Both the position numbers and the translations under genes were made by a program. From NCBI GenBank assembly GCA_014773175.1, contig VXCM01000903.1, positions 62,001 to 126,000 of the forward strand: a stretch of DNA of 64,000 nt. The letters run 5' to 3'. Position 1 is the first letter of the stretch. Each line of letters starts with the position of its first letter. This document shows, piece by piece, positions 1 through 13,753 of the stretch. Below the pieces are notes generated by a model, which worked only from the letters and a program-made list of their open reading frames with translations, was not told where the DNA came from and searched no databases. The stretch is from Lucifuga dentata (lineage: Eukaryota > Chordata > Actinopteri > Ophidiiformes > Bythitidae).

Positions 1-960
1 CAACTCCCACTTCAAGCTATTTTCTCGTTTCAAAAGGGAACCAGGTGTTTTGCTTCCAAACCAATTTATTTTTGCTTCATACAGTTCCAGAATTTAACCC
101 GTGTCTCATTGGTGGAAATGCCTGATCTTTAACACCGCTGATTACCGGTAGATTTCACCAGAACATCTAGTCTGCCGGCTCACTTCTCTTTCTGCCAGAG
201 AACCAGGCCTGTGTTCAATTTCTCTCTTCCTTTAAGATCCACAGACACCCTGGGAAAGCAGCAGAGCCACCCTGTGTCTTCTGCGCTGTGATGGGTGTCG
301 CCTGGGATTTCTTCATCCCAGCGCTAAGTGTTTGTGAAATGTGTCTAAGCTGGTGTTTCTCAGACCTATAAGGCTGGGCGCTGGCGCTGTCTCTGAGGAG
401 CCATTAAGTGATCCTTTGGTCTGTTCTCTATGTTTGTCTCTGCTTCTTGCTACCAATTCCTGTAAATGGATGTTTGTGTTTATGGATGGCTATTTTCTTT
501 GTCTTTTTAAGACCAAAAATTTGGAGAATCCCAGGTGTTTGCATGTCTCAACAGGATGTCGAACAACAAATGGCGTGGCGTCTTTAGAATATAATTCTCA
601 TAAAGCCATTTTGCTCTGTTGGTACATTCTGGCCTCTCGGTGATTTTTTTTTTTTTTTTTTTTGTTCTTTCCCTCTTCTTTTTCTTCTTTCATATGCAAA
701 AGTTTCTAAGCAACATAGATATAAAAGCCTGCAGGCACTTATGCTGAAATGAGTTTGGCTCTGAATGAGGCCGGCTGCCTTCCCGTCTCGCTCTGTCTGT
801 GTCTGTCTTTCTGTGCCTCATGGGCTTACTTAATCAATAAAACTTCTCATTCATTTACTGCATGAAGACATCATGAAGGGGTGTGCATGTGCGCATGTGT
901 GCATGTGTTGGAGAAGCCAGTTTCTTTGAATGACAGCAGAAAAACTATACACAAGGCTTT

Positions 961-1559
961 TTAAAGGACCATACCGACAAACGTGAAGTTTGACCTAATA
1001 TATTCAATTTTCATACACGTAACATTACTGACAATTACTGTATTTCCCAAAGCATACTGCTGGAATGGTGAATTAAAAATGTTTTTCCTACCTTCCAGAC
1101 CGCCATTGGTTTCAGTTCATTCTGGTACACTATTAAAATCAACTTGTTGATACTTGAAACGTTCTTGGGATAGGTAATCCATCATCGTGAACAAGATGTG
1201 TATTCAGGTTTTTTTTTTTAGAAGTTATGTAATTTTAGCGTTTAAGCGCAATAAAAAGTGCGAAGTGAATGTATGTCTCCACCGGGGAATATAGTCCCAA
1301 AAGAAGACCTGCATTTATCAAAAAATTTAAATGACTGTGACTTCATAATTTTGTGCAACTATTAGCAGGTGAAACATGGATTTTTAAGGTGGGTGTATCG
1401 CTTGAATATTTGATTTTGAAACATTAAGAGATTTTGCAAAATATCAGGAAGGCTGAAGTACAGTTTTATCCTTTGGGAAATGGTTGTCAGTTACGTAACT
1501 AGTATGAAAATTGAATATATTAGGCTCAGACATGCATGATTGTTGGTATGGTCCTTTAA
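961..1559 (+). mobile_element. TTAA MITE family, copy 1 (full-length ~600 bp)
   Basis: Begins TTAAAGGACCATACCG and ends GGTATGGTCCTTTAA, inverted termini with TTAA at both borders. The interior has the family words GGGGAATATAGTCCCAAAAG and GAAGACCTGCATTTATC. No open frame, so non-autonomous. TTAA flanks suggest piggyBac-type mobilisation (inference). Confidence 0.85.
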
Positions 1560-1608
1560 CCTTTGTTTCAAGCCTTTATTAGAATGGGTGAAAAGCACAA
1601 TGCATGTA

Positions 1609-1826
1609 TACACACACACACACACACACACACTTTTTCTATTGTGTTCTCTGATTCTAATTGCTAATTCTCAGAGCAGATGGGATTCTATTCTTGTTTT
1701 TTTTGGAAAGGTGGTGGTCTTGCAGTCAGTTTAAATCTTGGAAAGTGACATATTCACGACATTATTTCTTTTTGTTTTTTGTTTTTTTTTAATCTGTGTG
1801 TGTCTGTGTGTGTGTGTGTGTGTGTA
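1609..1826. repeat. (CA)n at 1609 and (TG)n at 1794
   Basis: Two dinucleotide microsatellites about 160 bp apart in opposite phase. Confidence 0.9.
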
Positions 1827-2803
1827 TATGTGCTTACAGTGACACAGTAAACCATCTTTTCAGCCTTCCAGAGGACTTTGGATCCCCGGCACAGTCCAGT
1901 GGTAAAAGTTAATCCTAAACCATGCTAACTTTCTGGCCTCGTGAGTGCAGAGATTTGTGCAGAGCTCAGTGGAAAAGCTGCAACACACAGAGGAATGAAA
2001 GAAACACTTTAAAACGACACAGAGCCTGTGTGTAGACCTGTGATATGACTTTGGGAAAATTTACATCCAAAAACGTGGCTGTGAGAAAGAGAAAGAGAAA
2101 AATAGTAAGATGTATTTTATCTTTTATGGGTGTCTATATGTTTAAAGTCNAAAAAAAAAAAAAAAAAAAAGAATACTGGATGGAATTCTTCTTTAAGCAC
2201 AATATGTGCAATGAATGGAGTGTAGTGAGCCTCCCTGCCTGTGGTGGGTGTGTGAGCTGTAGCTGTAGCACTATATTAGTGTGTGCACGTCCAACGACAG
2301 CGGGGCCAGCTTGGCAGCAGGGCTGCGCCATGATGGAAATGACGCAGCGATGGAGAGAGAGAGAGAGGAAGAAGCAGAGGAGGAGGAGAGCAGGCTGAGA
2401 CAGTGTAATGATGAAGGTTAAAGCAGCTTGTTGGAGGTCTGCCAGTTGGCCTCTTCCTCCATCTGCCTCTGTTATGTCTTCTTTATTTGTTTCTAATATT
2501 TTATTTGATTCTCACTTATTCATTTATTCATTCATCCACTCATACTCTGGATACCTACCTGCTTTTTTTTCCTTTCTCCTTCATCCCTTCTTCTTTTGTC
2601 TTTTGCTCGTTTTATCTGCTCATTTGTCTTATTCATTCTCACATAAAACTGAACTCTGCTCTCCTGTCTCTCCCTCAAGTCTTGCTCTAATTTTAATCCT
2701 GTCAGACCACTCACCTCCTTTGCTATACTCTCTTCCTCTCAGTCAGTGCAGTCTCTGCTTTCCTGGCGTATATATAGATGATGCATTTTGTTGATCCACT
2801 GCC

Positions 2804-2808
2804 ATCAT

Positions 2809-2840
<32 letters not shown>

Positions 2841-2842
2841 GC
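2804..2842. repeat. (ATC)n(AGC)n compound microsatellite
   Basis: About five ATC units then eight AGC units; intronic. Confidence 0.95.
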
Positions 2843-3254
2843 TCTAAATCCCCATATCCTGGCCCCCATCAGCACCAGTCTCTGCCATACAGTCATAATC
2901 TGCTCCTATTTAATCTGCTCAACTCAAACATTTTTTTCCTTTATTCTGCATTAAGATGGCAGTTCCCCATGTGTCTCAGCCCCCCCATCTTACACGTGAC
3001 ATAAGATCTGATTTTAAGGGTTTCTCGTTTAACCCCAGTCTCTCTGAAGTCATTACTTCCTGCTGAGACATGAATGAAGCAATACGCCGGGGTCATAACA
3101 GTTTACGAAGCATAATATAAACGACAAGGCGATTGGTAGGAAGAATGCTGCCTGATGCCGACTGAGGCAGTTGTTACACTGGCTGTGTGAGTGACGTTTG
3201 TCTGTGTGTGCTTGTTTTAGTCTGATCTTTACATAGTAAACATTCATGGATGAC

Positions 3255-3455
3255 ATGTGTGTGTGTGTGTGTGTGTGTGTATTTTGAAATCCAAACAGCG
3301 CTTGTTGTCTCAACGCCAGCCAGAAGGTGTGTTTCCAATGTTTCCACCTACCTGTACCAATCAAAACAGGTGCTGTTGCTGTTGTCGAGTTAAGATGATA
3401 ATAATTATAATAATAATAAAACTAATAATACTACTGCTACTAATAATAAGAAGAA
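3255..3455. repeat. (GT)n at 3255-3280 and AAT-rich trinucleotide tract at 3395-3455
   Basis: Pure GT tract, then degenerate ATA/ATT/CTA/AAG triplets. Confidence 0.85.
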
Positions 3456-3593
3456 GAATGCTGATTAGTGAAAGAATTATCTTGTACCCTTATGTTGACG
3501 CCATGTGAGAGACATGTAGATTCAACACTTTTGAGGCTGTAGTTGGTGTTGTATTTAGCTGCATGTCAGCCTCGACCCGAGCTACAACCATGT

Positions 3594-3966
3594 ACACTAT
3601 AGGCCGGAAGTTTGACTTCACCCCCAGATTTAGCATGACCAGACTGTGTAGCAAGTAAATCCCAAAATGATGTGGGAGAAGGCAGACAGCAGCTATTGAA
3701 TAGAATGTTAAAACACATCAGCAGGGAGTTGGAACACAACTGGAGTGCTGCACTAATACAGACTGATGCCTTCATTAAAAATCATTTCTGTAGCCATAGT
3801 AGCTACATAATGTGCTCTTGTTGACAAATTCCTCTTGAAAACTAATAAGCTATATTTATTTTATGTATTTTTGTCATTTCCTGTGCAATAAATTATAAAA
3901 CAAACAATGTACTGATGATTTTGTTGAAAAAAAAATCTGGGGGTGGCCTCAAACGTCTGGCCTGTA
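3594..3966 (-). mobile_element. Tc1-type element, internally deleted
   Basis: Ends read GGCCGGAAGTTTGACTTCAC and, inverted, GGGGGTGGCCTCAAACGTCT. On the minus strand it shares a decayed segment with the longer element at 12066, so it is a shortened relative. Confidence 0.7.
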
Positions 3967-4268
3967 TGTTAGTATGTTTCCTTGTTTGCTTGTTTGTCGT
4001 TCCAAAGAATGAAAGCAAATGCAAAAAACATACCAATTGGGGGAAAAAAAAACCTTTCTCATTATGATCTGTGATCTGAAGAGAAATAGCTGCAGGTGTG
4101 ATCACATTCTGAGGCGTAAAGTGCAGCAATGTGCATATTCTCCTTATGAATCATAAGACGTCCTGCCTTAGTTTGGATTAATCTTTTATCCTCCCTGCAG
4201 AGGAAGTAATGCCTTATTATAGCAGTGAGAATAGAAGCCTTTGTGCAGTAGTTGTCTCAGATGTCTCC

Positions 4269-4269
<1 letters not shown>

Positions 4270-4317
<48 letters not shown>

Positions 4318-4489
4318 CTGAAGAAAACCTACAGGCATCAATCAGCTGAGCATTAGTGTGTGTTTATATTGTGTTCCGATCCGAACACCGGGTCCTGTGT
4401 GTGTATGTTTGAATATGCCAGAATAATCACAGTTTTATAGTTGTGTTATTCACTGATACACACACACACATACACACACACACACACTG
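4270..4489. repeat. (GT)n at 4270-4316 and (CA)n at 4458-4489
   Basis: Long perfect GT tract, then an interrupted CA tract. Confidence 0.9.
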
Positions 4490-7400
4490 ATTTTAAGGGG
4501 TTCTCGTTTATTTTTATTAAGGGTTTTACACAGACACTTCTCCACAGCCTGAACGATGTTGCTTCATTCTGTTTACATGACCAACTCTTCACATTTGACG
4601 CGACTTAAATAACTTAGAGAAAAACACCAATAATACAATGCATTGATAAGGGGAGATTATCTCATTTGGGGAACCATTATCTCTTGGCACTGGCTTGGAA
4701 AAAACAAACAAAAAATAGAATTTACTGTACGTTAACAGTTTCTTTATCATCATTGAGATATTAAACATTACTACTTTTTGTTTTGCACTAAAACCTGCCG
4801 AACTCTTGACAAATATGAGATCAGGAATTGATGTACAACAACAACCTCCCAACAACCACCACTACAGGAAAATCATTTTACTTAGAAAAAAGTGATCTAT
4901 AACCATGACTTGACTATTATAATGTTTCCTAAGCGGGAGAAAACCGCTTCCTACCAGCTCCCCAGTGTTTTATTACAGCAACTCTGATGTTGTCATTACA
5001 ACTTCCTGTCTTCTGGTGTTGTACAGTGCAACACAACAGCTCCCTTGTGCACATGTTATTGTCCTTTATGGCGTATACAACCACAGCCTGTCCTTTAGCA
5101 ACTAGATTACATCATGAGCAGCACAGCACCCAACATGCCAGACATGGTTTGTTGGTTTGTCCTTTCTGTGAGCCTTGAAGTTGACAATCTGCTCACAACA
5201 AAACACTTTGATCACATTAGTCCACCTCTGGGACATAATTGTTGCCAAGAAGTGGTTTATATTGGACCACCACATACTGCTGCCTGCTTTGCTTTAACAA
5301 GTGGATGATCTGAAGTCTCTCTGGATCTTCTTATCTGCATAAATAGATAGAAGGGCTTGCAGGTTTTCATCAGTCCACAGTCGGTGATGTTCAGCCTTTC
5401 AAGCTCCACTCAGCAGTTCCTGCACCATCATAGAGTACCTATAGGTACTATCGTAAGAGCTAAATATGGCATTTCCACCAATGAGGAACAGATTCTGTTC
5501 TGGTTCAGGAACCTAATTTGGAACCGTTCAGATCATTTCAACAAAAGAAAATAAGTTGGTCCAGAACCAAAGAAAAGTTGGTTCCTGTTCAGAACTAGAA
5601 AATAGCAGAACCTGAAGACCTGAAGCAGGAACCTTGACATCATGAGTAGCTTTGTATTACTCTACCTCCAAAAGTGATAAACAATGGAGAAGTCGAAATG
5701 TGTTCAGTGGTCTTCTGAAGAAACACACTTATTACTGTCAAATTTGACGTCAACTGAATTTCAAGAGAACAATACAACTCACAGAAAAGTAAGTAGTATG
5801 TTGAGATAGCTTATGAGTTGGCAGGGTTTGTCACTCAATGTTTCCACTACAAATTGGTAATTAGAAATGCGAGCTGGACCGCTCGATGACATCTTGGTTC
5901 CACAGATACCGACCTGAACCAATTCGAGAATCAGTACTTTTTTTTTGGTGGAAAAGCACAAAAACTGGTTTAGAAACAACAATTCCACTGCCAAAGTTAG
6001 CTCTGGTTCCTTCGTATGAAGATAAAGGGAAGTTCCTGAGTTCCTGAAAAAGTTCCTGCAGTGCCAAAAGGCACTTTTAGATACCAGTGTTGTTGAATCT
6101 TGCTTTACATTACCCAAGTATAGCCAGAGTGACCTTTGTGCCCTTTATTGTGTTCCTGAGTGACAACTAGGATTCCAAAATCACCTGTTTGCTTGGTACC
6201 TCTGACAATGAAATGTCTTTGAGTGACATTGACCTGCCTCAGTCTGCTGGATCTCGTTATTCAATGGGGCTTAACTCCTCTCTCTAGCTACTTTAATACA
6301 CATAAACCTTGGAGGAACATGTGATGACAAATCCCATCTGGGTATAATCCACTTTGTGAAGCACTTGAAAACAAATTCTAAGAAGTGTTTTCATTCAATC
6401 TATTATCCTCCATGTCATTTTAATGTCAGCCCATTGGAGCTGTAACGCCCGTATCATGTTATCAGTTTGCCATTTGTTCCGTTCAGTCAGCAGAGCCCAG
6501 GAAGGAAGCCATCGAGCTGATGTGCTCTGTCATGGTCTAAAGGAAGCATTGTGCTGCGTCATGGACAACAGAGTGTGTTGTACATGTCCTGATGTCATTC
6601 ATATAATGCAGAATGATCTGGATTGGAGGATGGATGGAGGATGATCTGAAAGATTTTTTTGTGTTCTCCATCTTGTTTGATGAAATATCTTCTGACTAAA
6701 GTACCATTCCATAACAAAAAAATCTAGTGAGCAAGTAAAGATCGTCAGGTTTTATTTTCTGGACAGGTTGTATGTTTTATTTCTTCATGTGACATTTAGA
6801 TTAGGCTGATTTTGAGAGCCTAAACACACCTGACATTTCATAATTGTTCTCTGGGTGTGCTGAAAAATGATAACTTTAATTTATTGTGTAAAAATAATGT
6901 CATAGCTCATTGAAAAGCTATAATTCAAATCATCAGACATCATAAATTACACAGATTGCATCTGTAACAGCATGTCTGAGTGCTTCTCTCTGTTTTATTG
7001 CCCAGCTACCGTTAGCATTAGCATTGCAGTACACTGCAAACTTGATCATTCCTAAACAAGTCTAGTCCATAAATTGGGTTCGAGAAAAGTGCAGAAGTTT
7101 GACGTGACTCACAGCCTCCACCTGGAAAAACTGTCATTGCAGAGTAACTGTTATTGAAGGTTCAATGAGATCCTGACTGTTCCACTGCTCAGTGGCCAAC
7201 ATAGATAATGCTAAGGTACACAGAGCTAATACCCACAGCTTTATACTAGCCTGGCTTATTTGATCAGCAGGTAGTTGGAGGATGTAGTTCATTTTCCATC
7301 CTGGCTTTCAGTCACCTTTTCTCATTTAATCAGGCATTGTGTGTCTAAATGCTACCAGCACTTTGTGTTCATTATGTTTTTATGTCCGGGAGCAATGTCA

Positions 7401-9005
7401 ACAAATTTGCAGACGCTTTCCAAAGTCTGGAAAGTTCTCTTTTAGCTGAGTTAGTTTGTAGCTTTGTTATCAATTGATAAAAGGCAGATTTGTAGAGAGA
7501 TAATCCTATTATTATTATGATCCACAGTTATTATTCTGTTTTCAGCATTATTACAGTGCAAGGGTTACATGAATATGGAAATGCACCCAGACAAGTTGAA
7601 AACAACTGATTAACATCAATGGGAATGGAATTCTACCCTCTTGCTATCTTTGAACCTCCACATTGACCTTTGATCCTGTGATTATCAACTTTAGACTACT
7701 AACCGTGCTTGTACTGTTTACTGGAAGGCCTCCCACACTCTGGACAAAGACTTTAGACCTGCATAAAATGTAGGACTAAATGCTTGTTGAAGATAGAATA
7801 ACAGATTTTTATTAATAACAAATGTTTGGTCTGGTCTGTAGGCACAGTAAGATCAGGAAGTTAATTTTTGTACAGTTGTCAAATGTTTCTAGAAACACTT
7901 CATTGAAATTTTTGGAATGAAGTAAGTAAGTAGAATTTGAATATTTATGTTACGATGCTGTAAAATGTACTATACTGCTTTCCTACAAGTAAAATTCAAT
8001 CCTTGCTTTCTTCCATCACTACCAGACAACACAGTTCTACTGATTTGGTCTGAATCACCTAAAATCTGGAAACACATTTAACCAACAATTTGATGATCAG
8101 TGGTTCATAAAAGAGCAATTAAGTTAACATAAACACTTGTAATCATCATATACAATAATATACAAGCTCCTCCCTGCTGCTCTGTTGTCCTCAGACACAA
8201 GTGAAAGTGTTAGAAATCAGTGGATCAGGTTATTTTGGGAAACCAAGACAGTTGCGACCTCATTTAACCCTTTCTGTTTGGGCTGCACGTGACTCCTCTG
8301 GTCTGACTTTCTTGCACTTTCCGGTCCTTATTTGAACCTTAGTGACCTTTTCATAGGCAGTTGTAATTACCAGAATGAAATGATTCTTTTTTTTTTTTTT
8401 TTTTTTAATAAATTTTTTTCAGCATGTATAAACGTTTTCTTTATTGAACCATATATGCTGGCATATAAGGGTAAATAAAGTCTTACTGTGGTAAATGCTC
8501 TGCTGAAGAACTTCTCATATAAACTTTTCTCATGGATATATTCCCATGTTACCTGGGATTCATACTTGCAATCTCAATACAAGCACCTGAACTCCTCAAA
8601 TGCAAATGTGTGTCAGGACCTTTTGAAAGTTTATTGCATTCCGTCTGCTATTTTCTGACGTTCTTTAAAGGTTTTGTCACCTCGTTTTTAACAACACTAA
8701 GCATGACTTCTTAAATGCGCCCAGTTAAGACAGAATATCCTTTTTACAGGTGGACTGTTTCCTCTGGCAACCAGCCACATGACTGCTGCTAGCAGCCAGA
8801 CTACCTTGCAAATAAGACTGTCTTTGTTCAAGACTGATTTGAATCTGTTTTCCACAGTTTAGACACACTTGGATTCCCTGTTGCAGTTAGATAACACAGC
8901 AGGTTTCACATCCAGTCTTTAGCCTAATAAAACCCCTATATTATTCTGATGCATTGGTAAATTAATTTATCTGATACATTTCACATCAGACAATTGAAAC
9001 TAATA

Positions 9006-9524
9006 TTAAAGGACCATACTGGCTATTTTGGAACGGTGAATTAAAAAATGTTTTTCCTACCTTCCAGACCACCATTGATTTCAGTTCATTCTGGTATGCT
9101 ATTAAAATCAACTTGTTGATACTTGAAACGTTCTTGGGATAGGTAATCCATCATCACAAACAAGACGTGTATTCAGGTTTTTTCTAGAAGTTACATAATT
9201 TTAGTGTTTAAGCGCAATAAAAAGCACAGAGTAAATGTATGTCTCCACTGGGGAATATAGTCCCAAAAGAAGACCTGCATTTATCGAAAAATTTAAAGGA
9301 CCATGACTTCATAAGGCTACGTAACTATTAGCAGACGAAACATTGATTTTTAAGGTGGGTGTATCACTTTAATATTTGATTTTGACAGATTAAGAGATTT
9401 TGCAAAATATCAGGAAAGCTGAAATACAGTTTTATCCTTTGGGAAATGATTGTCAGTAACGTAACACATATGAAATTGAATATATTAGGCTCAAACATGC
9501 ACGTTTGTCGGTATGGTCCTTTAA
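9006..9524 (+). mobile_element. TTAA MITE family, copy 2
   Basis: Same ends and interior as copy 1 but lacking about 90 bp after the left terminus. Confidence 0.83.
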
Positions 9525-12065
9525 AAAAATTTTTTGTTAATAGATTTTTTTTCTGTAATTTATCACTTACAGTATATTTATCACTGGCAACATACACCAC
9601 TGTCTTGTGTTTAGAGACTTTCAGCAGGCCGAAACACACTTCGACTTGTTGTGCATAAGCGTGCATGTGTCATACTAATTTTTCTCTCTGCCTGTATGTC
9701 CGTTGATTTTTGTAGCTTGGTTAATTTCCTGCCACTTTATCTAAGACATCAGTCTGACTGTGCTCCACTGTCTTAGATGTGTCAGCCTCTTTCTGCCCTT
9801 TCCACTCAGACCTGTAAGTGTGTGTGGATTAGTTTCTTTATATTTTATTCTGGAAACTAAAGGTAACAGTGGGGTTAAACTTCAAACCTGCTGAGTAAAA
9901 GCATCAGATGTGTTTGTGTGTGTTTACAATTCTTGTGCACAGTCCTGCTTTAGTCAGCATCCTAGCAGTTGTCACTGGAGCCCACAGTTCCTGCCAGCAG
10001 CATCACTGGTGTAAAGTCTCCATGAAAGCCCATAAGAGCATTTGCATTACATTTTCATCACTAAAGATGCTAAAACTGTGGCTGCTTCATCTATGATCGT
10101 TTAGTTGCTGCTATCTTGAATTAGTCAGCATGTTTTTCCTGAGCATGGCTAATTAACGTCTGGTTTGCTGCTGCTGTTTTTAGTCATCCACCCTTAGGGA
10201 CAGGTCTTATGAACACTCAACCCACGTCACTGCCAGTCCCATGGCCACCTCTGAGAGGTCACATCTCTACCTCTTTGGGTCGACACCACAAAGATACTAT
10301 TTTTTAAATAAACGGACCAAAGAACAGAACCGTTTTTATCCATCAGCTGTTATCACAAAATTCATCAGCCAATCAGGAGTTTTTCCTCTTTTTTTTTGTT
10401 TCTTTGAAATCTGCTCTTTGGTGTAAGAACCCTTGGCTAAGCATCCTGTTTTGTCTGATTTGTTTCAAAGTTTCTCTGCTTTCTATAATCACCAGCAAGA
10501 AAGAGATATTTTAGAATATAGTAAGACCTCTATTATTAAAAATTGTGGCTGAGAGACAATCACTGAGTCTTCAAATCTTCTTATGGCCATGCTGCAGTTT
10601 TGCAAACAAGTAACTAGAAGTCGGCTTACTGCAAGAATTCCCGGAATCAGCTAAGATGACAGGTGACATGTTTACATAGTAAAAGGCTTTGAATTGCAGG
10701 TTTGTGTTGTGAACACTTCAATAGCAAAGCCGTGACCTAGCCTGACATTGTTAAGCACAGATATGCAGGAACTAGCCTGTATGCACAACAGAGTTTATCC
10801 TTCTGCTGTTAAAGAGGGAGGTGAAACAGAGTTGAGTAAGAGCTTTTTTTTTTTTTTTTTTTTNTTTTTTTTTTTTTTTTTTTCTTATTTACAGCAACAA
10901 CAAGAGTTCAAAAGTGGGTATAAGATGATGGCGTTGATGATGGAAATTTCCATCCTGTTTCACAGCCTGCAGTGGTTTGTTTTTAAGAACGACAGGAGAA
11001 GTGTTCCAGACGCCCCACACAGGGCTTTACAAGTACACAATCCACATACGCTCACACACAAAGACACATTAACACACACACAGATACATACAAAGAAATC
11101 TCACCTGATGCCTGCACAGCTCTGGGGAGTGTTGGGCAATGAGGCAAGAATGAAAGGTCACGTAAAAATCAGGAGTAATGCTGTAATCTTTGAGTACAAA
11201 TGGGATACAATTACTCATTCCCTTCTTCAGGAACATTCAGTGTTTATTCTGAATTAACCTAATAATGCTCCGTTTCCTGCCAGAGGGGCTGGACATGCAG
11301 AAAACATGCATGTTGAAGTTTGGCTGACATTTAATGCTCGTTTTCTGACATCAGTGTGTGTCTGCATTTGTGTAGTTACACTTTTTTTTTTTACCATACC
11401 AGAGTGTTTCCTGAGGGAAAAAGACAGACAGACAGGAAGTCAGATATAGATTGAGTGTGAGAGAAGGAGAGAGAGACAAGGAGAGAGAAAGAGAGTTCGG
11501 CATGGCTGGAGGAGGATCCTCTCGTTTTAGTGTTTTCACTCCAGCAAGTCGAGCATGAAGGAGGAAGCAGGCTGGAAAGACTGATGTGTTCATGTATTTG
11601 TGTGTGTAACCCTAACCGTTTTTCTGTGTGTGTTGTGCTTGTCTCTGTGTCTGCATGTGTGTGTATACTCTGTTAGTGCCGTCTCTTCTCTTCCTTGATA
11701 CAAGTGTTTACTGCGCTTTGCTCTGTCTGGTCACCTCCATGCCTGAGATCTCCTGTGCTGCTGAATGAAGCCGAGCCTCTGCAGGCTAATCGCACCTTGT
11801 TGTGAATATCTTAATATTGCTGCTGTTTCCACATGTTGGCCTGGTGTCAGAATTACTCATCTCATCTCATTGCTGTTAATGAATCCTGCACATGGTGGGA
11901 ATTGTTTGGATATACAGGTACATCACCTCAGGCGCAGGATGTAGCCAGGCTGTTATTAGACCTGGATCAGCCTGTCAGAGGCCGTGGCTGATGTGGCAAA
12001 CTCCCAAGTCTGCACGTGTGGCATAGAATAAGTCTCGGCATGATGATCGTATTTGCATCTATAAT

Positions 12066-12853
12066 ACAGGCCAGAAGTTTGAGGCCACCCCCAGATTAAA
12101 ACAAAAAATCATAATACACTTTTACAATTTATTGCACAGGAAATGAGAAAAATACACAAAATAAATGTAAGTAATTAGTTTTCAAGAAGAATTTGCCAAC
12201 ATCAAAGCACTTTGAAGTCATTTCAGGCTCAAACTTTGGTTTGGTCAAAGTAACCCCCTCTGGCCAAGTCCAAGTCATAATTCTCAAAACCTTTTGCTTC
12301 TCTTTTGAACAGATGTAATTTTGGCATAATTTTGATGAATGTTTTGGATCGTCATTCTCTTGAAGAATGAAATTTTGACCAATAATTCGTAAACCGGATG
12401 GAATCGCGTCTCTTTGAAGGATGGAATGGTAATTCTCTTTCTTCATAATTCCTTTAACTTGGACCAAGTCTCACCACAGCATTACTGACACCCCCATGTT
12501 TTACATGCAGAGCAGAAGCATGAGCAGACTGTAGCACGTTAATCCAAAATGATGTAGGAGAAGGCAGACAGTAGCTATTGAATAGAAAGTTAAAACACAT
12601 CAGCAGGGAGTTGGAACACAACAGGAGTGTCAGTGCACTAATACAGACTGATGCCTTCATTACTAATCATTTCTTAAGCAATAGTGGCTACATAATGTGC
12701 TCTTGTTGACTAGTTCTTCTTGAAAACTAATTAGCAGTAGCATTAACATTGTTTTTATGTATTTTTTAATCCTCTGGCAATAAATTGCAAAACAAAAGTG
12801 TATTGATGATTTTTTTTAAAAATCTGGGGGTGGCCTCAAACGTCTGGCCTGTT
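12066..12853 (-). pseudogene. Tc1/mariner-type transposase relic
   Basis: Inverted ends CAGGCCAGAAGTTTGAGGCC / GGTGGCCTCAAACGTCTGGC. On the minus strand 12129-12467 keeps a Tc1-type DDE core: YHSILQRDAIPSGLRIIGQN and QENDDPKHSSKLCQNYICS, where the second catalytic Asp motif is normally QDNDPKH. The upstream half is in another frame and the C-terminal part is degenerate. Not functional. Confidence 0.85.
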
Positions 12854-12865
12854 GTGTACGTACAG

Positions 12866-13393
12866 AGCCCTCCACTAATATTGGCACCCTTAGTAAATAA
12901 AAGCAAAATGGGATGTGAAAAAAATGTCTTTTTGTTTATCCTCTTGATCTTTCATTTAAAATATTAACAAAAATATAACATTTAATTAAAGTAAGATAAT
13001 TGAAATAAAAAAGAAATTCTTAGCATGAAAGAATATTTTTCCTCAATGGGTCTGGAAAAGGATGTGTGTATACTGTATATTGACTCCATACACAATGATG
13101 ATGAGGATGAGGATGAATCCAGTGGACAAAGAATTTCCAGGAGAAATGCAGATATTAGTTGGGTTTTGGGGTCAGAAAGTCTCCAAAACTACAATCAGAC
13201 GCCACCAGGCCCATTGAGAAAAATATTAGTTTCATGATAAGAATTTCTTTATCCTTTCAATTATTTTACTTTAATCAAAGTTTACATTTTTGTTAACATT
13301 TTGAACGAAAGATCAAGTGGATAAACAAAGACTTTTTTTTTTCACAGCCCATTTTGCTTTTATTTACCAAGCTTGCCTATATTAGTAGAGGAC
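12866..13393. mobile_element. Palindromic Tc1-type MITE with ~165-bp inverted arms
   Basis: Left arm CCCTCCACTAATATTGGCAC...; right arm is its diverged complement ending ATATTAGTAGAGGAC. Both arms carry AAATAAAAGCAAAATGGG. The centre is unrelated single-copy sequence with a GATGATGAGGATGAGGATGA run. It starts 13 bp after the Tc1 relic. Confidence 0.8.
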
Positions 13394-13614
13394 ATGTAGT
13401 GCAGCTGACGTTTCACCACAGAATGCTGGCTCACTCTGATAAATATTGTAAAGCTCCGCCCAGGCGAAGCTCTGACTCGTGCAAGCAGCTGAGACATCAA
13501 AAATGCAGTGATCCCGTCTAGCTTGAGGCAGTGAGAAGAAGGTGGAGAGGGAGGGCCTGGTATGCTGCGTAATCACAAGGGACTCTGCAGTAAACTACAG
13601 CTCTCTCTGTTCAC

Positions 13615-13662
<48 letters not shown>
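13615..13662. repeat. (GT)n microsatellite
   Basis: About 24 perfect GT units, 90 bp before MITE copy 3. Confidence 0.95.
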
Positions 13663-13663
<1 letters not shown>

Positions 13664-13753
13664 ATCAGCTAAGTTGGGAAAAAGGAAGAATTCACTTACA
13701 CATTTAAATGTTCTTTTAAATATCTCAGAGAGGTTTGGTTGTAGTTTGCAAAC

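Noticed and set aside
341..643. 100-residue open frame at the start of the window
   Set aside because: Ordinary AT-rich intronic frame with no domain, splice context or familiar sequence.
2804..2842. AGC repeat as a polyglutamine or polyserine coding tract
   Set aside because: No exon structure or conserved coding sequence around it, and it lies upstream of the first recognised exon.
5779..6117. 112-residue minus-strand frame
   Set aside because: Falls in a diverged GGAACC/GGTTCC-rich repeat and has no conserved coding look.
12129..12467. Minus-strand 112-residue open frame as a host gene
   Set aside because: Its sequence is a Tc1-type transposase core, flanked by inverted repeats and decayed on both sides.
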